DNA of 64,000 nucleotides from an uncultured Pseudoteredinibacter sp. (GCF_947500695.1 NZ_CANMSS010000014.1:34811-98810), one strand, 5' to 3'; shown: positions 34,340 through 43,670, counted from the first letter of the stretch. Notes: a model not told the origin generated them from the letters alone. Numbers and translations are program-made.

Positions 34340-34517
34340 TTAAGGCACTTCTGAATAGTGCAGATTAGCTCAGGCTTCACGTCAATCTCGTAATCGAGGC
34401 GCTTCTTTGAAGGCAGGCTGGTCGCTTGTCGAAAAGGAGCAACGAAGAGTACGAGATTGACGTGAAGCCCCGAAGGGCTCCGCTGAGCAAAACCTGCATT
34501 ATTCAGAAGTGCCTTAA
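34340..34517. repeat. 178-bp element with 18-bp terminal and 20-bp internal perfect inverted repeats
   Basis: Outer arms 34340-34357 (TTAAGGCACTTCTGAATA) and 34500-34517 are exact complements. Inner arms 34373-34392 (starting GGCTTCACGTCAATC) and 34450-34469 are also exact complements. The loop has no coding potential. It ends 4 bp before the stop codon of the esterase gene. The layout is that of a MITE; the ends resemble transposon terminal repeats, but no transposase is present. Confidence 0.82.
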
Positions 34518-34521
34518 ACAT

Positions 34522-35427
34522 TTACTTTTGATATTTCTCTCCTGGTAGTAACCAATACAAGCCCTGAGTTAAAACCGTAGGATAAGTTAGCTCATGGTGG
34601 GCCTGTTCGACAATTTGTTTATTCAAGCGCAAAGAAGGGTAGTTGCGCTGTTCCAATTGATCGTAGAGTAGCCCGAAATCTTTCACCATATTGATCGGGG
34701 TGGGTTTATTGTAATCGTCATTACTGCCCGCAGGCCGTTCAAAAGCGCCAACCCCCATAAACAGCTCCGCATTGATATCCATGGTTTCTTTAGCCACGGC
34801 CAGTTCTTTCTTGAGTGCCCAGCGATTAGAAAACCAAATAGAAGGGCTGGAGATTAAATAATAACGAAAACTGTCACTGTGCTCGAAGAGAGTGTACAGC
34901 CCAAAAATGCCACCTAAAGAGTAACCCGCGTAAGCGCGACGCAAACTGTTTATGCGGTAGCGGTTCTCGACTAATGGAAACAGCTCTTGTTTTAAAAAGC
35001 TAAGATATTGCTCGGCTTCACCGTTGGGATTGTCTTCGGTTTTGGGGGTGAAGTCTCGTCGCCGGCTTTCAAAAGGGCGATCGCCCGGTGAATAAGAGAT
35101 GCCCACCAAAATGTGGTGTTCCATTGCGCGATTGATCATCGCTGCATGGGTAATGCCGGAGGCGAGCTGAAAAGAATAGAGCCCATCATTGAGATAGACC
35201 ACGGGGTATTTGCGCAGCTGATTGCCTTTATCAAAATAGCTAGGCGGAAGCTTGATATAAATATCGTAGCTGCGTCCTAGTTGCTTCGATTGAATTTGTA
35301 AGACCTCGGAATCTGGTATTTCAAAGCCAGCATGCGTTGATCTGTTTATGGCGCTTGCATTGATGCTATACAACACCAATAAAGCAAGCAGGAAGCCTGT
35401 ATAGCCCCGTCTTGTTGTTAACAACAT
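34522..35427 (-). CDS. secreted alpha/beta-hydrolase, esterase D/IroE-like
   Basis: 301 residues with an N-terminal signal (GFLLALLVLYSINASA). The esterase fold is shown by YDIYIKLPPSYF, YPVVYLNDGLYSF, the nucleophile elbow YAGYSLGGIFGLYTLFEH and a late His (EQAHHELTYPTVL). The family includes siderophore esterases (IroE, BesA) and S-formylglutathione-type hydrolases; the periplasmic location favours the former. No siderophore gene is adjacent. Confidence 0.85.
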   Translation of the reverse strand: MLLTTRRGYTGFLLALLVLYSINASAINRSTHAGFEIPDSEVLQIQSKQLGRSYDIYIKLPPSYFDKGNQLRKYPVVYLNDGLYSFQLASGITHAAMINRAMEHHILVGISYSPGDRPFESRRRDFTPKTEDNPNGEAEQYLSFLKQELFPLVENRYRINSLRRAYAGYSLGGIFGLYTLFEHSDSFRYYLISSPSIWFSNRWALKKELAVAKETMDINAELFMGVGAFERPAGSNDDYNKPTPINMVKDFGLLYDQLEQRNYPSLRLNKQIVEQAHHELTYPTVLTQGLYWLLPGEKYQK

Positions 35428-35608
35428 TTTTCACCCTAATCCCTTAATTATATTGAGCACCGTCTTGGTACCCATTGTGCCGTTTTAGGCGACAGTCGTG
35501 TCTCGCCGAAAAGCACTATTTTTGTATAGCCCCAAATGTGTGGCTTGGCGCTCTAACGACGCCGTTCATCCATTGTAGGGCAGTGCGGGCTTTGGGTAAA
35601 ACGGGTGC

Positions 35609-36241
35609 TTATTTAAAGCGTAGTAAAAAACTGTGCTCTAGGGCGACAATTCCTTTCACTTCTTCAGGGATCTGCCCTAGGGGCTCAATTTCTGCAGATC
35701 CTGAGATCAATTCATCGAGCATAGCTGGGCTGATACTAAATGGCGGGCCTGACTTTAAGCTTTGATCGTATTCCAAAGTAATCAGCAAGCTTTGGCTGGG
35801 TCTCGGCAGTGAATTGGCCAGAAACTCGCAATACTGGCGGCGCATATCCAAGGGCAGGGCGATCATAGAGGCTCTATCGTATATCCAGCGGCAGGTGCTC
35901 AATTGTTCCGTATTGAGGGCAAAAAGGTCGCCGCAATACAGGGTGTAGTTTGCCGCTTGGTATTTTTGCAAAGCGCCGGCTTGCTCAACATGAGGTTCTA
36001 GTCCCTGCTCTTGAAAGAATTCTTCCACGGCAATTTGGCTAAGTTCTACCCCAATCACCTGTAGGCCTTGCTCAGCTAAAAAGACCATATCGAGGCTTTT
36101 ACCACACAACGGGACAAAAACCGTATCACCTGCGCGGGCATTAAGTGTTGGCCAATGTTCAAGCAAGCTATTGTTAAAGCGCCCTTCATGAAAGCCAATT
36201 TGCTGTTCTTGCCAGCGCTGCAGCCAGAATTCTTTTTCCAT
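35609..36241 (-). CDS. tpm: thiopurine S-methyltransferase
   Basis: 210 residues, a SAM-dependent methyltransferase. FWLQRWQEQQIGFHEGRFNNSLLEHWP at the N-terminus, VPLCGKSLDMVFLAEQGLQVIGVELS (SAM site) and WIYDRASMIALPLDMRRQYCEF are family hallmarks. Bacterial members methylate selenium, tellurium or thiol compounds. The 180-bp gap to the esterase gene holds nothing I recognise. Confidence 0.93.
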   Translation of the reverse strand: MEKEFWLQRWQEQQIGFHEGRFNNSLLEHWPTLNARAGDTVFVPLCGKSLDMVFLAEQGLQVIGVELSQIAVEEFFQEQGLEPHVEQAGALQKYQAANYTLYCGDLFALNTEQLSTCRWIYDRASMIALPLDMRRQYCEFLANSLPRPSQSLLITLEYDQSLKSGPPFSISPAMLDELISGSAEIEPLGQIPEEVKGIVALEHSFLLRFK

Positions 36242-36441
36242 AATACCTTCTCTATAAAGACCATTAAGCGCGACCTCTTAATGCTCGATACCAACTATTT
36301 ATCGATTTCATGCGCTAATTCCTGCAGGGCGGCAATGTATCAGATGAACCGTTAGAAATCAGGTATGGAATTGCAAAGGCTTCAGCTTTCGACTCGGTAG
36401 CAGTGCTATAATGCGCGGCTTAAATTTGTATAGGTATATTT

Positions 36442-37806
36442 ATGTCATCGGCAATGCAGGCAACCTTAACCCAGGGCTCGGTCGCAAAAACCTTGCGAGA
36501 TATGGCAGCGCCTATGGTGATCGGCTTATTGGCGATGATGTCCTTCAATGCTGTCGATACATTTTTTGTCGGGCAGTTGGGTGAAGATGCCCTTGCGGCG
36601 ATGAGCTTTACCTTCCCAGTCGTTATGGTTTACACCAGCTTGGCGATAGGCCTAGGCGCGGGAACCTCGTCCTGTGTTGCCCGTGCGATCGGCGCAGGTG
36701 ATCAAGCGATGGCAAAGCGTTTATTAACCGATGTATTAACCATTGCTCTACTGATGTCGGTGATTTTCGGAGTATTGGGATGGTGGTTTATGGAGCCCAT
36801 TTTTTATGCCCTTGGCGCCTCCGAAAAGCTGATGCCGCTGATTCGCGAATATATGGATATTTGGTTTTTAGGTATCCCCATGGTCATTATGCCAATGGCT
36901 GCCATGGCCGGATTGCGCGCTATGGGGCTAAGCAAATTGCAAGGCGTGGTCATGGGAATCTCAGCTATTGCCAATGGCCTATTAGACCCCTTGTTGATTT
37001 TTGGTTTGTGGGGCTTTCCACGATTGGAGTTAGCCGGCGCGGCTTGGGCTAGCTTTATCGTTCGTATTGGTGTGATGCTGGCGGTGGCGCATATTTTAAT
37101 TGTGCGATTGCAGGTTTTAACTAACCCCTTCGCCAAATTAAATGAGTTGTTAGCTTCTTGGCGACAGGTCTTTCATGTGGCGATTCCGGCCATGGGCACC
37201 AATGTGATTATCCCGCTGGCCAGCGCTATCGTAGTTGCCATGGTGGCCAGTCATGGCGAGGCTGCGGTTGCTGGCTTGGGAGTCGCGCTGCGTGTAGAGC
37301 CCATGGTACTGATTTGCTTTTATGCGTTATCTGCAGTGATGGGGCCGTTCTTTGGTCAAAACCTTTCGGCCTCGGCAATTGATCGTGTGCGTGAGGCACA
37401 AAGTGTGGCCATGCGCTTTTGCTTAGCGATGGGCTTGGCGGTAGCGGTCTTATTAGCCCTGGGTGGCGAATGGCTGGCCAGCCTATTCAGTGATTCACCT
37501 GAGGTGATCGCCGTGGCCAAAGATTACCTGCTGCTAGTGCCTATAAGCTATGGCTGCTACGGCATGGTGATGTACATTAATGCTGCCTTTAATGGCATAG
37601 GTAAGCCAATGCCGGGCCTAGTGATTTCCAGCTTGCGGGTAATAGGTTTATATCTACCGATCGCCTGGTTGGCCATGGAGTTTTGGGGGCTAAAAGGCTT
37701 GTTTATCGCCACGGCGGTAACCAATGTGGCTGTAGGCCTGATCGGCTATATTTGGCTGCGCAGCCATATCGAAAAGAGCGCCGAGGCCCTTTGCCCTAAC
37801 AGTTAG
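36442..37806 (+). CDS. MATE family efflux transporter
   Basis: 454 residues and about twelve membrane helices in two six-helix halves. Signatures are KTLRDMAAPMVIGLLAMMSFNAVDTFFVGQLGEDALAAMSFTFPV and LAIGLGAGTSSCVARAIGAGD in the first half, and the mirrored AIPAMGTNVIIPLASAIVVAMVASHGEAAVAGLGVALRVE in the second. It exports cationic drugs or metabolites using Na+ or H+. Confidence 0.94.
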   Translation: MSSAMQATLTQGSVAKTLRDMAAPMVIGLLAMMSFNAVDTFFVGQLGEDALAAMSFTFPVVMVYTSLAIGLGAGTSSCVARAIGAGDQAMAKRLLTDVLTIALLMSVIFGVLGWWFMEPIFYALGASEKLMPLIREYMDIWFLGIPMVIMPMAAMAGLRAMGLSKLQGVVMGISAIANGLLDPLLIFGLWGFPRLELAGAAWASFIVRIGVMLAVAHILIVRLQVLTNPFAKLNELLASWRQVFHVAIPAMGTNVIIPLASAIVVAMVASHGEAAVAGLGVALRVEPMVLICFYALSAVMGPFFGQNLSASAIDRVREAQSVAMRFCLAMGLAVAVLLALGGEWLASLFSDSPEVIAVAKDYLLLVPISYGCYGMVMYINAAFNGIGKPMPGLVISSLRVIGLYLPIAWLAMEFWGLKGLFIATAVTNVAVGLIGYIWLRSHIEKSAEALCPNS

Positions 37807-37858
37807 CCGCTGCTTATATCCTCCTGTTGTTCTGTTTATAGCTTCTGCAATTTAGCTT

Positions 37859-37883
37859 AAAGACCGTGACATCATCGGTCTTT
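37859..37883. terminator. hairpin downstream of the MATE gene
   Basis: AAAGACCG (37859-37866) and CGGTCTTT (37876-37883) with a 9-nt loop. Only three T residues follow, all inside the stem, so termination is likely weak. Confidence 0.5.
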
Positions 37884-37953
37884 GGGTTCTCCTGCATGGT
37901 TTTCTCTTCTTTACTTGCCGACCGGTCGTTTCGGTCTTTACAAATATGTTATA

Positions 37954-37967
37954 TTAGTAAATACTAA
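37954..37967. promoter_or_regulatory. TTAGTA-AA-TACTAA dyad upstream of the MMPL export operon
   Basis: Perfect 6-2-6 inverted repeat ending 22 bp before the start codon at 37990; a TetR-type repressor could bind here. No regulator gene is adjacent. Confidence 0.45.
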
Positions 37968-37989
37968 ATTAATTTTTCATTATTTTGGT

Positions 37990-40524
37990 ATGGCTATGAA
38001 ACACCGGTTAATGGAGTGGTCGCTAGATCACCCTAAGCGCATCTTTTGGCTGACGGGCCTTTTATGTCTTTTGTCCTTGGCTATGTTTCCGCGTATCTCG
38101 GTGGATACCGATCCTGAAAACATGTTGCCCCATGAGCATCCAGTGCGAGTGCTGCATGAAGAGATAAAACACCGCTTTGGGCTGTCCGATATGGTGGTGC
38201 TTGGAATTGTGAATGAGCGGCACGATCAAGGCATCTACAATGCGCGTAGCTTATGGAAGCTTTCTCAGTTGAGTGCTGCTGCATTGGCCATGGAAGGGGT
38301 GGTTGATGATGATCTAATGAGCTTGGCTGAAAGCGATAACATCACTCAAGGTAAAAATGGCGAAATTGCATTTAATTGGATGATGCGAACTGCGCCTGTA
38401 GATGATGAGGCGGCCCAGCTTATCGCTCAATGGGTAGAACGTTTACCGCTACTCAACAACACCTTGGTGTCCGCCGATCAAAAAGCCGCCGCGATTTATA
38501 TTCCCATTGTCGCCAAGGATCAAAGCTACCGAATTTACCAAGAGCTGCTTGCGGCCATCGAGCAATTGCCAGCCGGCGATGAACAATTTCACATTACCGG
38601 TTTGCCAGTCGCTGAAGACACCTTTGGTGTAGAAATGTTTAAGCAGATGGCGGTATCGGCGCCAGCGGCTGGCCTACTGATCTTTATTCTGATGCTGTTT
38701 TTTTTCCGCTCAGTTCCCTTGGTAACTGCACCTATGATTGTCGCCATGGCGACGGTGATTATTACCATGGGCGCGATGATTGGTATGGGCTTTCCGGTGC
38801 ATATCATGTCATCGATGATACCGATCTTTTTAATGCCGATTGCCGTGGTGGATTCGGTGCATATCCTATCGGAATTTAATGATCACTACCGCCCGGGCAT
38901 GGATAAAAAAGCCTTGGCAGCAAAAGTGGTCAATAATCTTTTTCAGCCGATGCTGTTTACCTCGGTAACCTCTATGGTGGGTTTTGCATCACTGAATACC
39001 GCGGACATCCCACCGGTAAGAGTGTTTGGTAGTTTTGTGGCCATTGGTATCGGCGTTGCATTTTTGTTGAGCATAACCTTGGTGCCAGCCTATATGTCTA
39101 GCCTATCGGATCAGACTTTAGCAAGCATGGCCAAACGGGTTCACAGCGATGAAAAGCCCAATAGTTTATTGGCGAGGTTTTTACGCTTACTGCCTAGTTT
39201 TACAAGCTCATTCCGTTTATTGATTGTGCTCGTTGCTATGGGAGGTTTGCTCTTATCCGGTTTAGGCATCAGCAAAATTAATATTAACGACAACCCGATG
39301 AATTGGTTTGAGCCAGAGCATCCTATCCGCAATGCCGATCGGGTTTTAAATAGCCACTTTGCAGGTACTTACGAGGCGTATCTCAGTTTTAGTGCGCCGA
39401 CTAGCGACGTAGAAAATGGTAGCAAACTACGGGAAATTCTGGCGCGCTCGCCAGAGAAAATTCAAACTGAATTCGCAGATCTACAACTCGCTGGTGAAGA
39501 CTTGGCTACAGCGTTATTTGATAAACAAATGGCCGCCAGCGATGAAGAACTGCTTTGGTGGGATGAGTTATCGCTGGCTTTGGATAATGCTGGCGAAGAA
39601 CAACGCTTGTTCTTGCAAAGTGAGTATCTCAATTACTTAGAAGGAGTGCAGGCCGTTTTAATGGCCAATGGCTATGTGGGCAAAACCAATGGCCTTGTCG
39701 ATTTACTAAAAACGGTAAATCGGGAACTGCATGGTGGCCAAGTTGAACATTATCGTTTGCCGGAAACGGCAGAAGCCGCAGCCCAAGCGATTTTGACCTT
39801 CCAAGGTTCTCATCGCCCTGGGGACATCTGGCATTTTGTCACACCTGATTACCGCTCTTCACTCATTTGGCTACAGCTAAAATCGGGTGACAACCAAGAT
39901 ATGAGTGCAGTGCTGGAGTCGATGGATAAGTGGTTTGTCGATAATCCGCCACCTAAAGGCCTTGAGGTTAACTGGAGTGGTTTAACCTACATCAATGTGG
40001 CCTGGCAAGACGCCATGGTGAGTGGCATGTTGCAAAGTTTATTGTCCTCCTTTGTAATCGTTGCACTGATGATGATGTTCCTTTTTCGCTCGGTCATCTG
40101 GGGCTTAATCGCCATGTTACCGCTGACCTTAACCATCAGTTTGATTTACGGCTTAATTGGTTTTACAGGCAAAAACTACGATATGCCGGTTGCTGTGTTA
40201 TCGGCTCTTACCTTAGGCATGAGTATCGATTTCGCGATTCACTTTATCGAGCGTTGTCGTGCCTTAATGAAAGAGCATGGTAATTGGCAAGAAACGCTGC
40301 AAGCAATGTTTGAAGAGCCTGGCCGGGCAATCAGTCGCAATGCCATCGTAATTGCATTAGGTTTCACTCCCTTGTTGCTAGCGCCACTCGTGCCATATCA
40401 AACCGTAGGCTTATTTTTGGCCTCCATTATGGCGATCTCCTGCATCAGTAGCTTATTACTGCTGCCGAGTGTGATCTCCTTCGCTAGAAAAATCCTATTT
40501 AAATCATCCGAGCAAAGTGCTTGA
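37990..40524 (+). CDS. MMPL/RND-superfamily exporter
   Basis: About 844 residues in two halves, each a membrane helix, a periplasmic domain and a five-helix bundle. Key stretches: FPRISVDTDPENMLPHEHPVRVLHEEIKHRFG (N-terminal loop), IPIFLMPIAVVDSVHILSEFND and AVLSALTLGMSIDFAIHFIERCRA (proton-relay Asp in each half). It is of the hydrophobic-molecule exporter (HpnN/MmpL-like) type. The ATG at 37990 is chosen over the far upstream codon at 37882, since the sequence in between is AT-rich promoter. It is translated with the LolA-like gene downstream. Confidence 0.9.
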   Translation: MAMKHRLMEWSLDHPKRIFWLTGLLCLLSLAMFPRISVDTDPENMLPHEHPVRVLHEEIKHRFGLSDMVVLGIVNERHDQGIYNARSLWKLSQLSAAALAMEGVVDDDLMSLAESDNITQGKNGEIAFNWMMRTAPVDDEAAQLIAQWVERLPLLNNTLVSADQKAAAIYIPIVAKDQSYRIYQELLAAIEQLPAGDEQFHITGLPVAEDTFGVEMFKQMAVSAPAAGLLIFILMLFFFRSVPLVTAPMIVAMATVIITMGAMIGMGFPVHIMSSMIPIFLMPIAVVDSVHILSEFNDHYRPGMDKKALAAKVVNNLFQPMLFTSVTSMVGFASLNTADIPPVRVFGSFVAIGIGVAFLLSITLVPAYMSSLSDQTLASMAKRVHSDEKPNSLLARFLRLLPSFTSSFRLLIVLVAMGGLLLSGLGISKININDNPMNWFEPEHPIRNADRVLNSHFAGTYEAYLSFSAPTSDVENGSKLREILARSPEKIQTEFADLQLAGEDLATALFDKQMAASDEELLWWDELSLALDNAGEEQRLFLQSEYLNYLEGVQAVLMANGYVGKTNGLVDLLKTVNRELHGGQVEHYRLPETAEAAAQAILTFQGSHRPGDIWHFVTPDYRSSLIWLQLKSGDNQDMSAVLESMDKWFVDNPPPKGLEVNWSGLTYINVAWQDAMVSGMLQSLLSSFVIVALMMMFLFRSVIWGLIAMLPLTLTISLIYGLIGFTGKNYDMPVAVLSALTLGMSIDFAIHFIERCRALMKEHGNWQETLQAMFEEPGRAISRNAIVIALGFTPLLLAPLVPYQTVGLFLASIMAISCISSLLLLPSVISFARKILFKSSEQSA

Positions 40525-40538
40525 TAGGAGCGTATTCA

Positions 40539-41351
40539 ATGAAAAATATTTTCACAACACTAATACTGATAACACTCTGTGCACTGGTAGGCATCAACGC
40601 ATCAGCGCAAAGCAGTGCCTCAGAACTTAGCGTAAAAGATATCGTTCACCAATCGAATCTTGCCACGGTATACGCGGGTAATGATGGCCGCGCCCAGGCA
40701 CGAATGTTGATTGTCGATAAACAAGGTCGCAAACAAATGCGCCAATTCACTATTTTGCGCCGCAATGTAGAAAAGGGCGGCGATCAACAATTTCTTTTGG
40801 TTTTCTCGCGTCCGAGTGATGTAGCCAAAACCAGCTTTCTGGTTGAAAAGCACCCCGGTAAAGATGACGATCGTTGGTTATACCTACCCGGTTTGGATCT
40901 GCTAAAACGCATTGCAGCCGGTGATAAGCGAACAAGCTTTGTGGGTTCTACTTTCTTTTACGAAGATATCTCCGGCCGTGACATCAATGCCGATAACTAC
41001 CAGCTAATCGCCCAAGACGAAAAACAATGGCTGCTGAAAGCAACACCTAAAGACAGCACCAGCGTAGAGTTCGCCTACTATCAAGTCAGTATTGATAAGC
41101 AAACCATGCTGCCCATTAAGGCCGAGTATTTTGATGGAGGAAACGAAATGTACCGCCGCCTTTCCGTGCGTAAAACCGCCATGGTTCAAGGCCTGCCCAC
41201 CGTTACTGAAATGAAAGCTGAAAACTTGCGCGATGGTAGCTTTACCATCAACCAAATGCGTGGCATCGAGTACGACGTAGGCTTGCCACAAAACATTTTT
41301 AGCGAACGCTCACTACGCATGCCACCTAAAAAATGGCTAAAAGGCCGCTAA
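40539..41351 (+). CDS. outer-membrane lipoprotein-sorting (LolA-like) protein
   Basis: 270 residues with a signal peptide (TLILITLCALVGINASAQS). Core motifs: ARMLIVDKQGRKQMRQFTILRR, FLLVFSRPSDVAKTSFLVEKHPGKDDDRWLYLPGLDLLKRIAAGDKRTSFVGSTFFYEDISGR. These are typical of the LolA/LppX-fold family regularly encoded with MMPL exporters. It probably ferries a lipid or hydrophobic substrate across the periplasm. The GATAGGAG ribosome site sets the start at 40539. Confidence 0.9.
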   Translation: MKNIFTTLILITLCALVGINASAQSSASELSVKDIVHQSNLATVYAGNDGRAQARMLIVDKQGRKQMRQFTILRRNVEKGGDQQFLLVFSRPSDVAKTSFLVEKHPGKDDDRWLYLPGLDLLKRIAAGDKRTSFVGSTFFYEDISGRDINADNYQLIAQDEKQWLLKATPKDSTSVEFAYYQVSIDKQTMLPIKAEYFDGGNEMYRRLSVRKTAMVQGLPTVTEMKAENLRDGSFTINQMRGIEYDVGLPQNIFSERSLRMPPKKWLKGR

Positions 41352-41356
41352 GTACA

Positions 41357-42748
41357 ATGGGCATAGTAAGCAAAAGAAAGTCGAAGACTCTAGCCGCATT
41401 GCTGGCACTGCTTGTCGTCACGCAGAGCATAGCAGCATTTGCTCAGTCGAGCGCTACACCAAAAAAAGAGATCGACTCAAAGAACCAAGATTCCTTAGAA
41501 GATGATTGGGCTAGCGATGGCCGGGGCGAAGACAGCTGGGTCGATGAGCCATGGGGCGAAGAAGAAAGCTCAGCCATCGAATGGCGAGGCTTTAGCGAAT
41601 TCGGCCTAGGTGTGTTTCGCAGTGCAAGTCCAAGCCCAAGCCCAGATGGCAACAGCTTAAATGAGTGGCGCAATCAAATATCGGCCTCTGGCTATCTTGG
41701 CGAACATTATTTAAGCAGCAAAGTGGAAATACTTTACGACGATGTGGACGATAACAACCTACAAATAAAATGGCGCGAGCTTTATATCGACTCGCCCATC
41801 ACAGAAAACATCAGCAGCCGAATAGGGCAGCAGGTACTCACCTGGGGAACGGGCGACTTTGTTTTTCTAAACGACTTCTTCCCCAAAAACTGGCAATCCA
41901 TGTTCTCAGGTCGAGACGACGAATACCTAAAAGCCTCCTCGGCCAGCGCCAAATTCAGTTACTACAGCGATAGCTTCAACGCCGATATCGTTTGGACACC
42001 AGAATTCCACTCGGGTATATACATCCGTGGCGAACGCTTCGCCTATGCCCATCCTGCGTACCCCGAGCCCACCGCCGAGCGCCTTCAAGTAGCGCGGCCC
42101 AAACGCACAGTCAGCAATGGCCAGCTTGCGGCAAGATTATCCAAAACCCATCAAGGCATAGAATACGCCGCCTATCTTTATCGCGGCCTATACACCCAAC
42201 CCAACAGCTTCAACCCAGAAACCGGCCAACAATACTTCGCCGGCCTAAATGCCTACGGCGCCAGCATACGCAGCCCACTTGCAGGTGGCATCGCCAATGC
42301 CGAATTCTCCTACTGGCAATCACGAGACGACAAAGACGGCAACAAGCCCTTTATACCCAATAGCCAAATCAAAACCCTAATCGGCTTCGAGCGAGAAATC
42401 ATCGCCAACTTCACCGCCGGCATGCAATGGTTCAGCGAACTCAACCTAGATCACCAAGCGGCCAAGCAAAATTCATTACACAACGGCAGCCTACCCAATC
42501 GCTGGCACCACAACCTAACCTTAAGGCTCAACTACCTAGCTATGCAGCAAAAGCTAACTTGGTCACTGTTTGCTTTTTACTCACCCGACGAAAACGATTT
42601 TTACCTAAAACCCAAAATCAACTACCGCCACAGTGACCAGTGGAACTTCACCCTAGGTGCCAACGAATTTAATGGAGACTCACAACAACAGTGGGGCCAA
42701 TTCAAACCATCAAGCAACATTTACTTCCGCATTCGCTACAGCTTCTAA
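41357..42748 (+). CDS. outer-membrane beta-barrel protein (DUF1302-like)
   Basis: About 463 residues with a signal peptide, an acidic linker (DSLEDDWASDGRGEDSWVDEPWGEEE) and a beta-barrel ending in YSF. RIGQQVLTWGTGDFVFLNDFFPKNW resembles barrels paired with MMPL/LolA-like export systems. It presumably completes a three-part export route through the envelope. Start 41357 (ATG) avoids overlap with the LolA-like gene; the ATG at 41333 is possible. The coding strand is C-rich with many CTA leucine codons, unlike the genes before it. Confidence 0.82.
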   Translation: MGIVSKRKSKTLAALLALLVVTQSIAAFAQSSATPKKEIDSKNQDSLEDDWASDGRGEDSWVDEPWGEEESSAIEWRGFSEFGLGVFRSASPSPSPDGNSLNEWRNQISASGYLGEHYLSSKVEILYDDVDDNNLQIKWRELYIDSPITENISSRIGQQVLTWGTGDFVFLNDFFPKNWQSMFSGRDDEYLKASSASAKFSYYSDSFNADIVWTPEFHSGIYIRGERFAYAHPAYPEPTAERLQVARPKRTVSNGQLAARLSKTHQGIEYAAYLYRGLYTQPNSFNPETGQQYFAGLNAYGASIRSPLAGGIANAEFSYWQSRDDKDGNKPFIPNSQIKTLIGFEREIIANFTAGMQWFSELNLDHQAAKQNSLHNGSLPNRWHHNLTLRLNYLAMQQKLTWSLFAFYSPDENDFYLKPKINYRHSDQWNFTLGANEFNGDSQQQWGQFKPSSNIYFRIRYSF

Positions 42749-42761
42749 AAAAGGAATCACA

Positions 42762-42956
42762 ATGACCGTCAACCGAATGCTCCACATCATCGCCGGTAGC
42801 TTCATCATGATCAGCCTAGCGCTAGGTCATTACATAAACCCATGGTTCTACGCTTTCACCTTCTTCGTCGGTGCCAACCTATTCCAATCCGGCTTCACAA
42901 ACTGGTGCTTAATGGCTGATATCTTGAGAAAGTTAGGTCTAAAAGACGAGCTTTAA
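42762..42956 (+). CDS. DUF2892-like small membrane protein
   Basis: 64 residues with two helices: TVNRMLHIIAGSFIMISLALGHYINPWFYAFTFFVGANLFQSGFTNWCLMADILRKLG. The N-R-x-L-x-x-I-A-G start and the F-Q-S-x-F-T-x-W-C-L motif are those of the YgaP-type membrane domain (DUF2892), usually beside rhodanese domains; none is fused here. ATG at 42762 follows AAAGGAATC. It is 13 bp after the barrel gene, so likely in the same operon. Confidence 0.85.
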   Translation: MTVNRMLHIIAGSFIMISLALGHYINPWFYAFTFFVGANLFQSGFTNWCLMADILRKLGLKDEL

Positions 42957-43058
42957 GCCTCTTAGACAGCTCTTTGTCAGGAGCCGGAAATACAAAGATA
43001 ACTTGCGAGTGCAAAGAAAAGCTCGAATTAAGGGTTTCGTTCAAACAGCCAAAGTAGA

Positions 43059-43169
43059 TTTTAGGCCTTACGATTCCTCATCAGGAACCGTAGAGTGACA
43101 CGGACGTCACGACCTGAGCGCCCCGGATGGCTTGAGCGCGTTCCAGATTAGGGATCGTAAGGCCTAAAA
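43059..43169. repeat. 111-bp palindromic element, copy 2 of the GGAACCG-core family
   Basis: Arms 43059-43074 (TTTTAGGCCTTACGAT) and 43154-43169 are exact complements. The core matches that of 23983-24097 almost base for base (GAGCGCCCCGGATGGCTTG present in both), while the arm just inside TTTTAGGCC differs. The rest of the gap, 42957-43313, shows nothing else. Confidence 0.82.
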
Positions 43170-43313
43170 GCGGTCAGGCTTTAACATCTTTGGGCTAAAG
43201 GAAGATCAGTTAGCCTGATAGCTAAAAATAACCTAAAGAAACAAGCACAACACTTTAATAATTCCAAAAATTGACCTAGCATTAAACCATCATAGGTTCT
43301 TGGATAAATAGGC

Positions 43314-43670
43314 ATGCGGCTTGTTTACATGGCCCTAGCCTATCTCTGCGTAGGCCTAGGCGTAGTGGGTATCTTCCTACCCGTATTACCCACAACACCC
43401 TTCCTACTACTCGCCCTCTGGGCCGGCAGCAAAGGATCACGACGCTTCAAATGGTGGCTACTACGCCACCCCAAATTCGGCCCCGGCCTAAGACTCTGGT
43501 ACCGCGAAGGCTCCATCCCCCTACAAGCCAAAATCATGGCCGTACTCTTTATCAGCGCCAGCTGGTGCATACTATTCTTCAAAGGCACCAGCACCAACCT
43601 ACTGATCGTACTCAGCCTAATCCTACTAGGCTCCGCCAGCTTCATCATCAGCCGCCCGACCGCCAAATAA
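43314..43670 (+). CDS. DUF454 (YbaN) family membrane protein
   Basis: 118 residues. LAYLCVGLGVVGIFLPVLPTTPFLLLALWAGSKGSRRFKWWLLRHPKFGPGLRLWYREGSIPLQAKIMAV is the DUF454 signature, followed by a second pair of helices. Inner membrane; function unknown. It shares the unusual C-rich, CTA-rich codon use of the barrel gene at 41357. Confidence 0.9.
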   Translation: MRLVYMALAYLCVGLGVVGIFLPVLPTTPFLLLALWAGSKGSRRFKWWLLRHPKFGPGLRLWYREGSIPLQAKIMAVLFISASWCILFFKGTSTNLLIVLSLILLGSASFIISRPTAK

